Shown: one piece after another, positions 23,526-36,806 of the stretch | How the letters are laid out: every line of letters begins with the position of its first letter | How positions within the stretch are numbered: the first letter of the stretch is position 1 | Assembly (NCBI GenBank): GCA_002270565.1 | Contig: NQMI01000019.1 | Location: forward strand, 62,001 to 126,000 | Reading direction: 5' to 3' | Origin: Stenocarpella maydis | Taxonomy: Eukaryota; Ascomycota; Sordariomycetes; Diaporthales; Diaporthaceae | DNA: 64,000 nucleotides | Translations under genes and position numbers: made by a program | Notes under the pieces: model-generated | Database searches by the model: none | What the model was told of the DNA's origin: nothing | What the model saw: only the letters and a program-made list of their open reading frames with translations

Positions 23526-24421
23526 ATGCCAACCCCGAATCCTGTTGTTATCCAAGCTGGTCCAGCCTGCGGGCGGCTTCAAATCGAGACACCTCCATTA
23601 TTCCTGATCCACGACGCGAGCGGATTGATCTCAAGCTATCTGAAATTGGACAAACTTGGAACACGTGTATATGGAGTTTACGACCCCAAGTTCGACAGCA
23701 ATGGCCTTGGCGGCTGGCAAAGCATACGAGATATGGCGCTACATTACATCACGTTGATCAGACGCAGACATCCCCGGGGCCAGATCCTTATTGGTGGTAG
23801 GCTGATGCCCCCATGCACACATACTAACCACAGACGTCCCCGGCTGATAATTTCCCCTGAAAATATGAAGGATGGTCGTTTGGGGGCATCGTTGCGGTCG
23901 AAATCGCCGGCGTGCTTGCCGTACAAGCAAGGGGGCTCACAGTGACGAAGGTAATATTGTTCGACACCGTGTACCCTCGGTGCCAGAGACCGGAAGCAAC
24001 CAAAGATGGAACTGCGCAATATGTCCCAGGAATCGAGGGCCTAAGCCCCCAGACAGAAGAAAGACTGCTTACAGCCCTTGTCCGTGCAACCTGCCTCGCA
24101 GATCGCTGGATCGTCCCACAGTGGACGTTACCCAGGCTGCTGCAAGCCCCAAAGAGCACGCCACTCCCCGGCCAACTACCTATCCCGCCACCAGTTATAT
24201 TGATCAAAGCAGAAGAAAATGTTGTGATGGTCAACGAGACGCCCATGTGCGTCCTTGATAGGACGAGGTTCTTGCCTCAGCTTGGCTGGGAGGACCTGCA
24301 CCCAGAATTCATTTCTGAGGTGATCCAGGTCAAAGGAAATCACTATACCCTCTTCGATGAAACACATGTAAGTCAGGAATACCCTGCGGATGTGCTGTTC
24401 CCTTCATTTGTCTGCGATTGA
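23526..24421 (+). CDS. stand-alone thioesterase (alpha/beta hydrolase)
   Basis: Exons 23526-23796 and 23871-24421 give 273 residues. The start of the domain (PPLFLIHDASG) and the nucleophile elbow GGWSFGG, formed across the splice junction with Ser near residue 93, match thioesterase domains of PKS/NRPS systems. A later GNHYTLF places the catalytic His. An ATG at 23460 would add 22 residues with no family similarity. The HR-PKS here ends in ACP with no release domain, so this enzyme is a good candidate for chain release or for editing of misloaded chains. CGGACCG is not seen upstream; a 9-bp palindrome is. Confidence 0.82.
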
Positions 24422-25151
24422 GCTGGTACATAAACCAGCCACCCGAGAAATCCAGTTGAAGCATTACTGATGATAGTATCTACTTCATAAGATTGACGAG
24501 ACTACAAGGGCTCTGAAGAACGCTATGCAATTGGGTGATTAATCTGTTAGGTTATAGTTATGAAAAGACAAGATTGTTCCCATGTGATGATGTTCAACTA
24601 TTTCGCTGAGCTGTGTGGTTCTTGATTCATAGCCCTATGTGCTTGCAACAGTCGACTTTATGACGACTATGACCGATCTCATGTATAATAAAAAGGTAAC
24701 CCGCAAAGGGCGATGTAGTTGTAACTACGTCTTGTTCATCTGCTATTATGCCGAGTGATTGCATCCCAGGTTATGTCCTAAAAATCATTTGCGGATCCCC
24801 GCAAACGCCATGACTGCGCACCATGCTCTGCGTCTCCTGCTCATCCTCTTCGGATCTTTTCTATGGTTCATTTCTAGCCATCTGAGGCCCTCCATTGCCG
24901 AGGTTTATCCATGGCACTTGGAGTACAAAAACCCCGAGGTCTGACAAATTGCACGCTGAGGGGCTATATAAGGTTGGTCCAGCCCGAGAACTGGTGTAAG
25001 TCTCAAAGCTTGCACTTGAGGACGGTGCGGGGGTGAACGCCCCCTCCAGCTGCATAATTATTTTCGCTCCACGTATCATTCGCGTCTTTTCGTACCCTGA
25101 ACTTCTTCCCATTAAGTTCAGTGCCAGCGGTGAACAAGATCACAAACCACA
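24422..25151. other. intergenic region before the transporter
   Basis: About 730 bp between the thioesterase stop and the transporter start. Small reading frames here have no recognisable features. No CGGACCG copy is seen. It is taken as 3' flank plus promoter. Confidence 0.35.
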
Positions 25152-27114
25152 ATGTCGACTCAAAAAAATGGAAAAATCGGCTGGATGTCGCTACCAAACA
25201 AGGGCCAGTTATTGGTATTGTGCTTGATGCGGTTTGCAGAACCGGTTGTCAGTGCATCACTCGGCGTAAGCATCTAGATCCACAGCTTGATGGCTGACAT
25301 ATACCTTCATAACTTTGTATACTCATGAGAGACAACCCAGACATACATGTATTACCAGCTACAGTCACTTGATCAAAGCCTGTCATCGGCTGAGGTAATC
25401 CGACAAGTTTCGCTTCTGAAATCAGCTTTCACTATTGCTCAGTGCGTCTCGGTTCTATTTGTTGGCAAGATTGCGGACTCGCCTTGGGGAGGGAGGAAGT
25501 GTGTTTTGCTTATGGGGACATTAGTTGCCTGTGAGTCTCTTTGTCTGTCCTGTATCTTCGACAAGTAGGTTGTCTGACAACCAGGTGACCTGATCCTGGT
25601 AACACGCTTGTGATAACAAATACTTCTAGTCATTTCAGCCACAGCATTTGGATTCATTCGTAATTTTCAACAGGCCGTTGCGCTCCGCGTGATCGAGGGA
25701 CTTCTCAATGGTAATATTGCAATTATGAGGACCATGGTTTCTGAGGTTGTGCAAGACAAGCAGTAAGAATCATAAAAAAACTGCCACCCAGTTTTTAACA
25801 AGGTCCCAGTTACTCACATTTTGAACCAGACATCAAGCAAGGGCATTCATTCTGCTTCCCGTTTCATTTAATTTAGCGATTATGGCCAGCCCCCTGATGG
25901 CAGGGCAGCTAGCCGATCTGCCTGGCAGGCTCCCTGATAAGTTCGGCAGCGTGGCCTTCCTGAACAAGTACCCCTACGCACCACCCGCGTTGTTGAACGG
26001 GTCCATACTATTAATGTCTTTTCTAACTGCATTCTTCTTCCTTGAAGAGGTCTGTATCCTCCGCCACCGGACATAGTGCCAGACATGGTAACTCATCACT
26101 AACTAGTGGGATGTAATTCTACTCAAACAGACGTTGGGCACCTGTCGGGGTCGCTATGATCCCGGAATAGCATTTTGTCAGAAACTTCGTTGTCTGTTTA
26201 GGCGCACTGAGGTGAGATACACCATAGTTGCCAACGACATGGCAGCACAGGAAGAGATGGAGCCAATGGTGGAGTCCGAGAGTCCTGGTACCCCTGCCAA
26301 GAATCTAGAATCGCCGCAAAACGTCAACTTTCTTCCCTTCCGGAGAATATTTACCTGGAACCTGATGTGGACTCTCTTGTCGTACGCCATCATGGAGACT
26401 CACACGGCGGCATACAACAGCCTATGGCCCAGCTTCCTCAGCGATCCTGTGGCCTCGATGGAAGAGCGACGAAATTGGAGACTGCCGTTCTTCTTCTCCG
26501 GTGGCGCCGGCATGGCCACAGACAAGATAGGGTGGACCCTTGCTGTCCTTGGCGCTGTTGGGCTTCCAGCCCAGCTGTTCATCTTCCCTCGCATTCAACG
26601 ACGTCTGGGCAATATCATGACCCTGCGCATCTTCCTGCTGGGTTTTCCTTTAGTCTATGCCCTTGTTCCATATATTGCTGTCGTGCCCTCATCGACACCG
26701 CCGCCTGCTGGAAAGAGCGGCCCGTTTTTGTGGGCCTTGATCGTGTTTGTTCAGAGCATCCTGATGTTGTGTGCTGTATTTGCAATGCCCACGCAGGTGA
26801 TGCTCATTAATAAGTAAGTTTGCTTCCCAACAGTCGAAATTGGAGAGGCTCATACAAATATTGCCTCTAGTGCCAGCCCACACCCGTCGGCTCGTGCAAG
26901 GACACACACCATGTCAGTTTTGACTACCAGCATATTCCGCAGTGCAGCTACAGCTGGCTACGGTTATTTGTACAGCTATGGGACAACACATAACTTGACC
27001 GGCTTGGCATTCTGGACAGCAATGATTGTGGCAATATTTGGGTGTTTTGTTAGCTTGCTACCGCGTGAGGGCAATGGTCACGAAATCTGGCTAGAAGGTG
27101 ACATGGAGGTATGA
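25152..27114 (+). CDS. MFS transporter
   Basis: Six exons, 25152-25265, 25341-25530, 25639-25762, 25830-26049, 26131-26813 and 26871-27114, give 524 residues in frame. The protein has many hydrophobic spans and the MFS signature between helices 2 and 3, here GKIADSPWGGRKCVLL. LMRFAEPVVSASL near the start, HQARAFILLPVSFN, and NASPHPSARARTH in the last exon match a fungal MFS subfamily. A long acidic loop (EEMEPMVESESPGTP) separates the two halves, which is usual. It most likely exports the cluster product across the plasma membrane; substrate and direction are inferred from position. Confidence 0.85.
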
Positions 27115-27719
27115 GGTGACTGCGCGAATCCACTGTCCGTAGGTATTTTTTGCAAATTTGCGGTCTACAGGTATATCCTCCAAGTTTATGCGCCTAGGGG
27201 CCCAGGCCTACAGGGTTATGATTACAGGGTAGCCTTTTTATTTAGTAGGCCTTCCACACACCCGGTAGACTTTCTATGCACCCAGTATGCACCCTATAGC
27301 CTGTATGCTGCTGAGTGGCCTGTGTGCTGCTAAATGCGGGGTTAATGAGCCAGCGGTATAAGGGAACTAGGTATACTGTATGCTTAATTTCTTGTACTGG
27401 GTGCGCCTATAGGAAAAAGCTTTAAGCTGGGTGCGTGAACGATGGCCTCCAAAAGGGGCTTATTACAAATGGCTTCGGCCGGAAGATGCGCGCAAGCAAA
27501 ACAGACGCAGTCATATCTAGCTAGGTATGTGATGTTCGCAATGAATCGCCCTTGCTGGCCCGGTTACACTTCTCCTGCCAATCTCGGCGTCACGGCGGAC
27601 CGTTCTCGGTTTTCCCGTATACCCTCGGAACTCTATCATTTAGGAAAACTGTGCCGCACTTCTCATCCCCCGGTAACGTAGTCGCAGCCCAAGCCACAAC
27701 ACCCTGAATTCAGCCACCC
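27115..27719. other. distal edge of the cluster, no supported gene
   Basis: Normal-composition sequence with repeated GCACCC/GGGTGC words, including GCACCCAGTA near 27277 and its complement TACTGGGTGC near 27394. A CGGACCG copy lies at 27596-27602. A small reading frame at 27442-27681 shows no family features and is not accepted. RIP-like AT-rich sequence begins at about 27720. Confidence 0.35.
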
Positions 27720-28482
27720 CTAGCGGAGACTACTTATCCCTAGTCTTACCTACTCTATAATATAGAGTAATGTAACAAATGCTTCCTAATATTAATTTAA
27801 CAACAATATTTAAATAGAATTAAAGACTAAAACCATTAACATAGTTTACAAATAAGTAGATTAATAATAAAATATTTATAAACCTTTATTAACTGTAGCA
27901 ATCCATTAGGGCTAAATAATTAAAATTTAGGACTAATTAATACAAATTATATTTAACTCCCTATTTATATTTAATTTTATAAATTTAAAGTAATTGAAAT
28001 AGTAATAAAGGGGCTAAAAAATATTAAAGTTTAGGTAAGATAGTCCTTCTTTTATATAAGTTATGAATTACTATGCCTTTATTAAGTCCTCTACAAAGTT
28101 AAACTATTAATATAACTACTATTATGAGTAAAGTCTAAGTTCTTAGAGTAGGCCCTAAGGCGTAATTCTATAGGATAAACTAGGTGCTATTCTTTATATA
28201 GGGAAGCCTAGGCCCTAATACCTAAGTTACCTAGTAATTTCGTAGTAACCAATAGTATCTATACTTATCTACTCCCTAAGGAAAATTATATAAGGCTAGC
28301 ACTATATATAAGAAACCTAAGGTAGAAGCTAAATAAGTATCTTCCTATACTTAATTATCTAGGTTACTCCTAAACTAATAGGTATAGCCATTATTAACTA
28401 AGCGCCTAGGGCTTTAAAGGGTTGCTACTAGTAATATTATATAAATAGTGATATGTAAGTTTTTCTATAGATAGGAGAAAAG

Positions 28483-28555
28483 GCACTAGCGGGAGTTAAA
28501 CCCGCACCCTTTATGTTTGTTATTACACGAGGCCAGCCCAGCGCTCTACTAGTGC
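28483..28555 (-). tRNA. tRNA-like sequence, probably degenerate
   Basis: On the minus strand the two ends GCACTAG and CTAGTGC pair as an acceptor-like stem. Near the 3' end GCGGG-TTTAACT-CCCGC forms a good T arm with a 7-nt loop, matching a B-box. TAGAGCGCTGGGCTGG resembles an A-box. The T stem overlaps the last acceptor base and the anticodon arm pairs poorly, so no anticodon is assigned. It is likely a decayed tRNA or tRNA-derived element inside the AT-rich island. Confidence 0.35.
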
Positions 28556-29576
28556 GTCACAGTACCTTTAGTATAAGTTATATCCCTAATTTTGATATAC
28601 TTTTTATATTAGTACACTAATTTAGATATTTAATACGTTAGAACTTAATAGTAATAATGAGTATTTTATATCTTAGAAGAATAAAATACTTTTAACGATT
28701 TTGGTTCATTAAAATATAAACAAAATAATACAAAAGTTGTGGAAATATATAGGGCTATTATAGTTCCAATATTTTATATATAACATTATAATATAGAATA
28801 AAATAATAATAAACTTATAAAAATATTATATATAAATACTTATAAATTGAACTTAATTAAAAAGTGAATACTTATTTAATATATTATTAATTAAGATATT
28901 TAAAGATTTTCATTATGAGTTTCTAATATAGAGATAATAGCTAACCTTTTATTAATGTCATATAACAGTGAATATATAAATAAATATTATGTTTAATACT
29001 CTGTAAATATTTAATTTAGGCTAAAACTTAAATTTAGTGGTTTTGTTTATTATTAAAGGGATTCTTTTAAAGATATAAAGGTTAATAAGGTTTCAATTAG
29101 GTTTTTATATAATATAATAGTTAACTTTAAAATTAATAGCTTTATAATAAATATAAAGAGGCTAAATATTTTTAGCTTTATACTTATAAATAAGTAGTAA
29201 TTACGAGATATATCAACATAAAGAGCTAATATATTTTCATATTTATCATTATTTAAGGTATTTATTATCTTATAAGCTAGATTATTAAATTAGGATTTTG
29301 TATCTCTGAAATCATCAATTTCATTATAAACTAATAAATGAACAATAAATTTAATACTTTAAGGGATATGAAAAATTTAAAAGAGCAATAAAGTATGAAA
29401 CATTATATTATATTTATGTTTACAATCTAGATATAATAAGGAAGATAATGATTGTATTTAAATCTTTATTAATTATATTATTAAGTTTAAGTTCTTTACT
29501 ATATTTAAGACAACTTATAATAAGATCTTCATTAAATAAAATATTAAAGCTATATTTCGGTGATATATGACTTTAC

Positions 29577-29634
29577 TGTAACGATCACAGCTGGTTCTTA
29601 GCTGATAAACATAGTAAGCGAGTTTATATTTAAG
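29577..29634 (+). repeat. inverted partner of the repeat at 40028-40093
   Basis: Starts TGTAACGATCACAGCTGG and continues through a TTCTTAGCTGATAAAC stretch. The same sequence in reverse complement occurs at about 40040-40093, with a few transitions. TG...CA-like ends suggest LTR or element termini about 10.5 kb apart in opposite orientation. Confidence 0.5.
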
Positions 29635-30965
29635 GGTAATTTGAGATGTCATCATTCTAAGCAATATAAAGATAATAATGAAAAGACGTTAAAGCTATTC
29701 CTAGATAAATACTTAAATTAAATACTAAAGAGCTATCCTAAGGTATATTATCTAGTAGTAATAATTATAAGTTTATATAGTCCATCTCTTTAGCCTAGCT
29801 CATTAGGAGCACTAGTTACGCCTAGCAATCTAGTATAAGAGAGTATCTAGTACAAGTATTACTCTATTTTCACCTTAATATTAGAGTACTAAAAGTATTT
29901 ATTAGGCTATTTATTTATAAAGAAGCTAAGAGGAGATATATAACTAGGCCTATACCTTCTTTCTATAAGGGGGGCTTTTTTTTTTTTTTTCCCCCCCCCT
30001 TCTTTTTATTTTTAAGCTTTAGCTAGGTAATTTTTTTTTTTTTTTTTAAGCTAACTATTATTCCTATTTTTATTAAAATCATAATATTATCTTCTTTCTT
30101 TAATATATCTTTACCCTTAAAGATTGATAGAAGTTTCTTATCGTATTTCCTTTATATATCACTATAGTATTTTTTTATTTTACCTTTCTTATTATAAGTT
30201 CTTGAAAAATAAGGAGTTATATAATCAAACCTTGTACCTAAAATTTAATGAACATTCTACTTTATCTGCTTTAAGTAATTAAAAAGATATTAGAGCTAAA
30301 ATAAAAAAAAAAAAAAAATTATATTTTAAGGTAAATTATTCTTACTATTTTATACTTAAATCTTTATAATATAGCATATATATATATATTTCAAATTTAT
30401 ATAATAAGAATTCTATAGCTATATATTATAAGTAGTTTTCTACCCCTTTATTTTACTACATTTTACTAATTCTCTAATTAAATATCTTTTAGTTAAATAA
30501 AATTAATATATAGGAGGAGTTATTCATTCTTTAAATAAAGATTTAGATTGCTATAGGCTAGCTAGTATAGTTCTAATATTAGTATCATTAAGCTAAGAAG
30601 CATTCTTCTAAGTTATTCTATTATATCATTTAATTACTAGATAAGAAGGATGCTAAATCAATATATAAGCACTATACGAGAAGGAGGCTCCGGTTACTAT
30701 TAATATATAGTCCTTTAAAGCTAAAGGGATCTCTAACTAGCATTCTTTAGGTTTAAATTTAAATATAGTAAGGGTTCCTATAAATTTTCTTATTTGGCTT
30801 AATAACTGTATTAAGCTTATTAGTAGTTTATTAAATTTTTAATAAGTTCCTATAACTTATCTTCTTGCTATATTCCTCTTATTTAATCAAGTATTCTATT
30901 ATATTACTATATATCCTATAGTTAAGAATTTTCTCTGCTTTATATTCTAATTTATAATCATTAAT

Positions 30966-31083
30966 TGTTACGATCCGCAATATATAAGGTGGTTGGAAGG
31001 GATATTCAAACGCAGAGTTCGAATATTAGCTGATATTTTGGTCAGATATAGTACAGTAGCACCTTCCACCACCGATCATTACA
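30966..31083. repeat. 118-bp unit with inverted ends
   Basis: Begins TGTTACGATC and ends GATCATTACA, an imperfect inverted pair. Internally, GGTGGTTGGAAGG (30988-31000) is mirrored by ACCTTCCACCACC (31061-31073). It has more GC than its surroundings. It could be a small MITE-like element or a truncated LTR. Confidence 0.4.
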
Positions 31084-32138
31084 TTAAGTTCTACTTCTAT
31101 CACTAATCTTACCAATTTAAGTACTACTTCTAATATAATGATATAGAAAACTAAGTACATTCTCATTCCCTTAAGTAGTATAAGTTTATAATTAGTTTCT
31201 AATATTTATTTCTCAACTCAGAATAACCAAAGTTTCTTAAACTGAAGCTTATTACTAGGCCTTTTAATCTTAATTTATTTTTTCATAAAGTAGGTAAACT
31301 ATATTCCTCTCCCTAAAGGTTAATCCCTATAACTTCTTTTAGTTTGCTTATTTTATCATTCATGCTTATATAAATTATAGGTGTAAATAAAGTTATATCC
31401 ACATTTCTTTAAGTTTCTCTATATAATCTATGGCCTTAGATATTTTCGTTTCTTTAATAAAGTTCCTATAAGCTCCTGAATTGAATCCATAGTTAATCTA
31501 AAATAGTAATATATTAATTATATATATATCTGCACTATTATATATAAATTATATATGCAATAGCAGCTACACCCAGTTATCTCACTAATAGGTAATATAA
31601 TAATATAAGTACTATTCTAGTATCTAATTAAAACATTTATATATTCATCTATTTATAAGTATACCATAGTTAGTAGCTTATATTCAGCTTCTAGTTATCT
31701 TATTAAAGAGGACTAGAACTTTAATATAAATACCTTATTTATATTAGAGATAATTCTCTGAAGTAGTCTATACTAACTAATAATAATCCTTTGGAGGGCA
31801 TAAGCAAGTTCTTCTATCATACTTGCTTCTTTATAAGGTATAAAATAAATATTCTTCATAAATCTATCCACTATAACCAGGATTCTATTATACTTAATCT
31901 TAGTTATTAATTTAACTAATAGCGGGAGTTTAATGATAAAGTTTAAACTAATTAATTTCTATAATTCCTTAGGTATTAGTAGTAGTTATAATAGCCTGTA
32001 TAGCTTATATTTGTCTATCTCACTTTTATTATAAATATTATATTTACTATTAACTTCTATAATAGCATTCCTTATATGTAGAGATTTTTGGTTTTATCTA
32101 AATTATAGGTATATTGCTCATATGTCTTAGTATCTATA

Positions 32139-34844
32139 TGTTATGAACATGCACTTATCGGCTGCTGACTACCGCAGAAAATAACCCTAGGCGGCTATGT
32201 TGGAAACCCAGGAATGTTTCCCTGCTTGAGTTAATAGTCATGCACTAGAGAACTAGGTTTGTGGTTAGGACCTACTAATTAGGGTGGACCGATAGAACCA
32301 ACGGATGGTCTAGCTAGCTATAAGGCTGAACCGCACAAGTTGATAAGCAGTTTATATAGTCTACCATTAGGGATAGATAAAGAGTTGGAAGATATAAGGA
32401 TATAGTTATTACTATAATAGATAGCTTTTATAGAATGGACTCTTTAGTTATTAATCCAAGTATTTAGTTCTACCTATTAGTTAGCTTCGTAGCTTCTAAT
32501 TATACTCTTTTTATAAATAGTATCTTTAAATACTATAACGTAATTAAGTATTACCTTTATGCTACTCTATTAATATAAACCCTATAGGTTACTTATTAAA
32601 CGCTATAAAAGTTTAGTGTAATTAATACATTTTAATGACTTTTATTTAAAATAGTTTTATATATAACTAATTAAGTAATATAAAAATATATAATATTAAC
32701 AACCTCCTTTAATAATGGATGGAACCAAATTATAAGTGCCTAAAAGATGGCCCTATAAATCGAAGCCCGCTAATAGGAAATCAAGTATCTTTATATAATT
32801 TAGTAAGCTAAGGCTTATAAATAGATAAGCCCGGCCTGTATAAGGCAGATAAAGGAACCCGTTAGGGATTCCTTACTTAGTGCTATGTTTACTTTAAGCA
32901 TTATAAACTTTAGTTTGGAATTAATTATAATAAGATTATCTTTACTGGATATTAGCGTAAGGAAAATGCTCTTGCTTAGTTTAAACTTATTCTTAAAGAC
33001 TACTTAGAAAATAATAAAATAGATTGAGATAATAATACTAATGCTATCTTTAGGAAATATAATAACTTTAAGTAAGCCTTAAAGGATGCCTTTCGTAACC
33101 TAAATAAGGAATGAATTGCTAAATAAAAATTTATATAACTCAGATAGCAAATCTTAGCCTCTAAGTATACTACCCACTTTAAGCAACTTATTACTTATAT
33201 TAGTTGAAGTTATAAAGTACTTATAAACTAGTTCTATAAAGGACTTAAAGAAGATATTAAAGATAAGGTTTTTAAAGCAGATAGGCCTTATAAACTTATA
33301 AAGTATATTACTATAGCTTTATATATTAATAGGTAACTATTTAAGTAATAATAAAAGTAGTAATCTTAGAATCCTAGAACCTAATAGAAGCCCTAATATT
33401 AACTTGAAAATAGAAAGAAGTACTACTATAAAGGCAATTTCTATAGCAATTAGTAATAATAATAAGGAAATACCTATAGTACCTATCCCATACCTATAGA
33501 ACTTAATGTAGTATAATAATGCCCAAATAATAGCTAGAAGTATTATAATTATAAGAGACTAGGATATTTCTCTAGAGAATGCGGCCAGCCTAAGAAATAA
33601 CTATAGAAACGTATTCTAGAAGGATGATGATAGGTTAATCTAACTATATGCTAGGAATAGCCTAAATAATATAGCTATTTACTTAATAAAGGATGCCTAA
33701 TATACCTAGAAGGCAAGATGTCTTAGATTTATTGACCTAACCTTTATATAGAATATTTAATCTATCCTAATGAGAGTAAACCTAAGAATCTAGATGATCT
33801 ACTAATTATTCCTAAGGAAGCAATAGATATTAGCCTTAAGTATAGAGCCCTTAACTAGACCTTTTACTTTAATAACCAGTGCCTACTATATCTTTTTAGG
33901 AAAAAAGCCTTTAGATGGTTCCCTAAATAACCTTAATAGGAAAGATAGTTAGTAATAGGAAGATAAGGACTACTATATGGAATAGTAAAAAATAAGAGCA
34001 ACTTAGACTGCTTAAGCATTAGAAATAATAGCTAAAGAAATAATAAAGACCCTATATAAGATAATGATGAATATAGAAATCCTAATGAAAATCCTAAGAA
34101 ACACCTAGGAAAGTGCCAACCTATTGCGCCTAGTACTAGTATGATCAGGATTGCTGTTATAGGAATACCCCTAGTATAGGCTGTAAAAGAGTTATACTAG
34201 CCTCCTATCAGAGAAACCGGAGATAAGGACTATCTCTAGCTATAATACCCTAAGTATGCTAAGATCTCCTAGATCTCATATATCTAGTATGCTTATTATA
34301 TTTACTTTTAGGAGAAAGCTAGTTAATCTTTCTTCCTTAGAAGGTTTTTCTTAGGACTTATTATAAAGACCCATAAGTACTTTAAACTTAGATATTAGAG
34401 AATTACTAGCTGCAATAAGATGAAAGCCTATACGATTATTAAATTTAATAAAGACCTACTATTTAAATGCCTATAAGACCTTAATAGAGTATAAGCATAT
34501 AAATTAACTAGATGCCTCATCTACCTAGATAAGAAGCTCCTACTCCAGCATAAATACATGGAATAATAATGCAACTAGTAATAATAATGCCTATCATATA
34601 GATAATAAGAATAAAGAAAATATAATAATTACCTATAGAGAGATAATAGTTAATTATAAACTAGCAGTCCTTATATACAACTTATAAAAGCTATATCTAT
34701 ATTATTCTAAAAATAGAAATTTTTAACAGAATATATATTATATTATTAAATGAAGTGGTTAAGGTAACTTTAGATTACTAAGTATTATTAATAGAGATTA
34801 AATCTTATAGTATTAAAAAGAAGACCCCTATATACTTAGTAGTT
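32139..34844 (+). pseudogene. retroelement relic with gag-like zinc knuckle
   Basis: A less AT-rich leader starting TGTTATGAACATGC (about 32139) is followed by gag-like sequence. Translated with stops, 33230-33340 resembles retroelement gag (DKVFKADRPYKLIKYITIALYINR), and 33536-33595 reads YNYKRLGYFSRECGQPKK, a CCHC zinc knuckle in which the first two Cys read as Tyr, as C-to-T change would produce. Many stops interrupt it, so no product is expected. Element class for this part is not settled. Confidence 0.6.
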
Positions 34845-34953
34845 GTTAAACGGAACCGCTCAGCAGGGCGTTAGTACTCCGTGCAAGGAGTTACCCTAGA
34901 CTTCGTTATAAGGAGTTACCCTAGACTTTCTAGCAAGGAGTTACCCTAGACTT
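34845..34953 (+). repeat. LTR-like terminus with tandem 19-bp repeats, copy A
   Basis: Starts TGTTAAACGGAACCGCTCAG, then holds three copies of AAGGAGTTACCCTAGACTT with short spacers. It is cut by a single N at 34954. The same start occurs in inverted orientation ending at 38713 and in direct orientation at 51131. It may be the 5' end of an LTR or a terminal inverted repeat. Confidence 0.6.
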
Positions 34954-34954
34954 N
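34954..34954. other. single-base assembly gap
   Basis: One N directly after the repeat array and before copia-type integrase-like sequence. The two sides may not be truly adjacent in the genome. Confidence 0.8.
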
Positions 34955-36480
34955 ATGCCCTTAAGATTAATGCTTTAGTTAGTAAAAATATATTTAAATT
35001 TACAAAGTATAACCTGAAGATATATGGATATCTGAGAATCTTTAATATGCGAATGGTATAAGAAGTTAAGAATAGGTTAACTAAGCTAATTGAGAAATTA
35101 AGGCTAGTTATGTAGGGCTTTGGGGACAAAGAGAAATATATAATACTAATATAAGCCCTAACTATTTAGAGGATAAGCTAGAGACTAATTCTAGCCCTAG
35201 GGCTAATACTCATTTAATTATATAGATGCTAAGGTAAACTACAGGATATTATATAAGCCTATACTTAAGCTGAAGATGTACTAACCTATATAATTATTGT
35301 ATAACTACCCCTGGAGCTTAGGGATAGATACCCCCTAGATATAATCCTTATCATTAGGAAACCACTATATGGCCTAGCTGAGGCAGGCCTGTATTGGTAT
35401 AAAACCTACTACACCTACCATATAGAGGCCCTAAAAATGAAGATCTCCATATACAACCCATGCCTCCTATTTACTACTAATGGGCTATATAACTTTAGCA
35501 TCTTAGGGATGTAGATAGATAATATCTTCTTCTTTATAATACTAATATTCTTTAAGAGGGAGGAAGATAAGCTAAGAAAGAAAAAGTTCCATATAAAGCT
35601 AAAGGAAGTTCTAATACTTAAAAAGCTAGTAAAATTTAATAGTAAAAGGATTAAGTTAAATAAAGAGAATACCTTATTTATATAAGAAGGATAAGCTATA
35701 TAATTAGAACTAATTAACCCCTATATAGATGATGCAGCCTAGTAGTATATTGCCTAGAGAGCTTAAGGGGTGTATATTGCCTTAATTTGCTAATTAGAGT
35801 CATTATATAATCTTTCTATAGCCGCATAAATCAGGGATCCTAAGGAGAAAAATATAAAAGCCTTAAATATATAAATTAAGTAGTAGAAGGAGAACCCTAA
35901 TAAGGGGATTAAATTTATATTATTTAATTTAAGCTATATAAAGCTCTACATCTTTATAAATAGATCCTTTACTAATAATAAGGACCTTAGCTTATAGCTA
36001 GGATTTATTATTACTATAATGATAGAAGAAGACTATATAGAGACTAACTTTAAGATCTATAGAAATATTATCTACTAGAGCTTAATGAAGTATAAGTAAG
36101 TTATATAAAGCATACTAGTAAGCAAGCTATATGGAATGATAATAGGGTTTAATAGCAGTATAGCACTTAGTATAATAATTAACTAAATCTTTAACTATCT
36201 AGAGGTGCTAAGAATACTAGTAGTAATCTGTATGGACTTATAATTACTATATGAATGCCTAGTAAAGCTTGGTATAATTGATAAGAAGAGGCTGATGATT
36301 AATATCATGTTATTAAGAGAAGTATATAAGAGGAAGGAGATATTAGAAGTATAATAGATTAATAGAAAGGATAATCTAGCAGATGCTTGTATAAAGAAAG
36401 TCCTAAATGGAGCACTAGAGCAGCTGATTATGATAAATACCCTAAGGATTAGAGTTAAGGCATATATTGAGCGCCTGGAT
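34955..36480 (+). pseudogene. copia-type pol relic (integrase end, reverse transcriptase, RNase H)
   Basis: Conceptual translation with stops shows the end of an integrase-like region (about 34955-35140), a Ty1/copia reverse transcriptase (RVT_2-like) at about 35270-35560 with IIRKPLYGLAEAGLYWYKTY and YNPCLLFT, and RNase H-like sequence near 35960-36460 with NLADACIKK. Stop codons throughout make it dead. Many lie where Gln or Trp would be expected, consistent with RIP. Confidence 0.7.
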
Positions 36481-36619
36481 GGGAAGAAGTAGGTAGTCTG
36501 TATGAAAAGGGGGAGGAATTAGAGAGGGGGTCTGAATGTATGAAGGATAGGCTGTAGAAAATAGGGGGTCTATATAGAAGAAAATGTTAAGGATCTGGAT
36601 CCATATGGAAGTTGGAACT

Positions 36620-36806
36620 GAGCTGGAATGGAGCTGGAATTGAGCTGGAATGGAGCTAGAACTAAGATGGAATTAAGATGGAACTAAGCTAAAATGGAGC
36701 TAGAATTAAGACAGAATTAAGCTAGAATTAAGATAAAATTAAGCTGGAATAAAGCTAGAATTAAGCTAGAACTAAGCTGGAATAGAGCTAGAACTAAGCT
36801 AGAATT
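36620..36806 (+). repeat. 11-bp minisatellite, copy 1
   Basis: About 17 tandem units of 11 bp with consensus AAGCTGGAATT and variants such as GAGCTAGAACT and AAGATGGAATT. It lies downstream of the copia RNase H relic, in the 3' part of the duplicated unit. Confidence 0.8.

Noticed and set aside
27442..27681. Small gene at the edge of the cluster
   Set aside because: No recognisable domain, signal or intron structure; length is easily reached by chance here.
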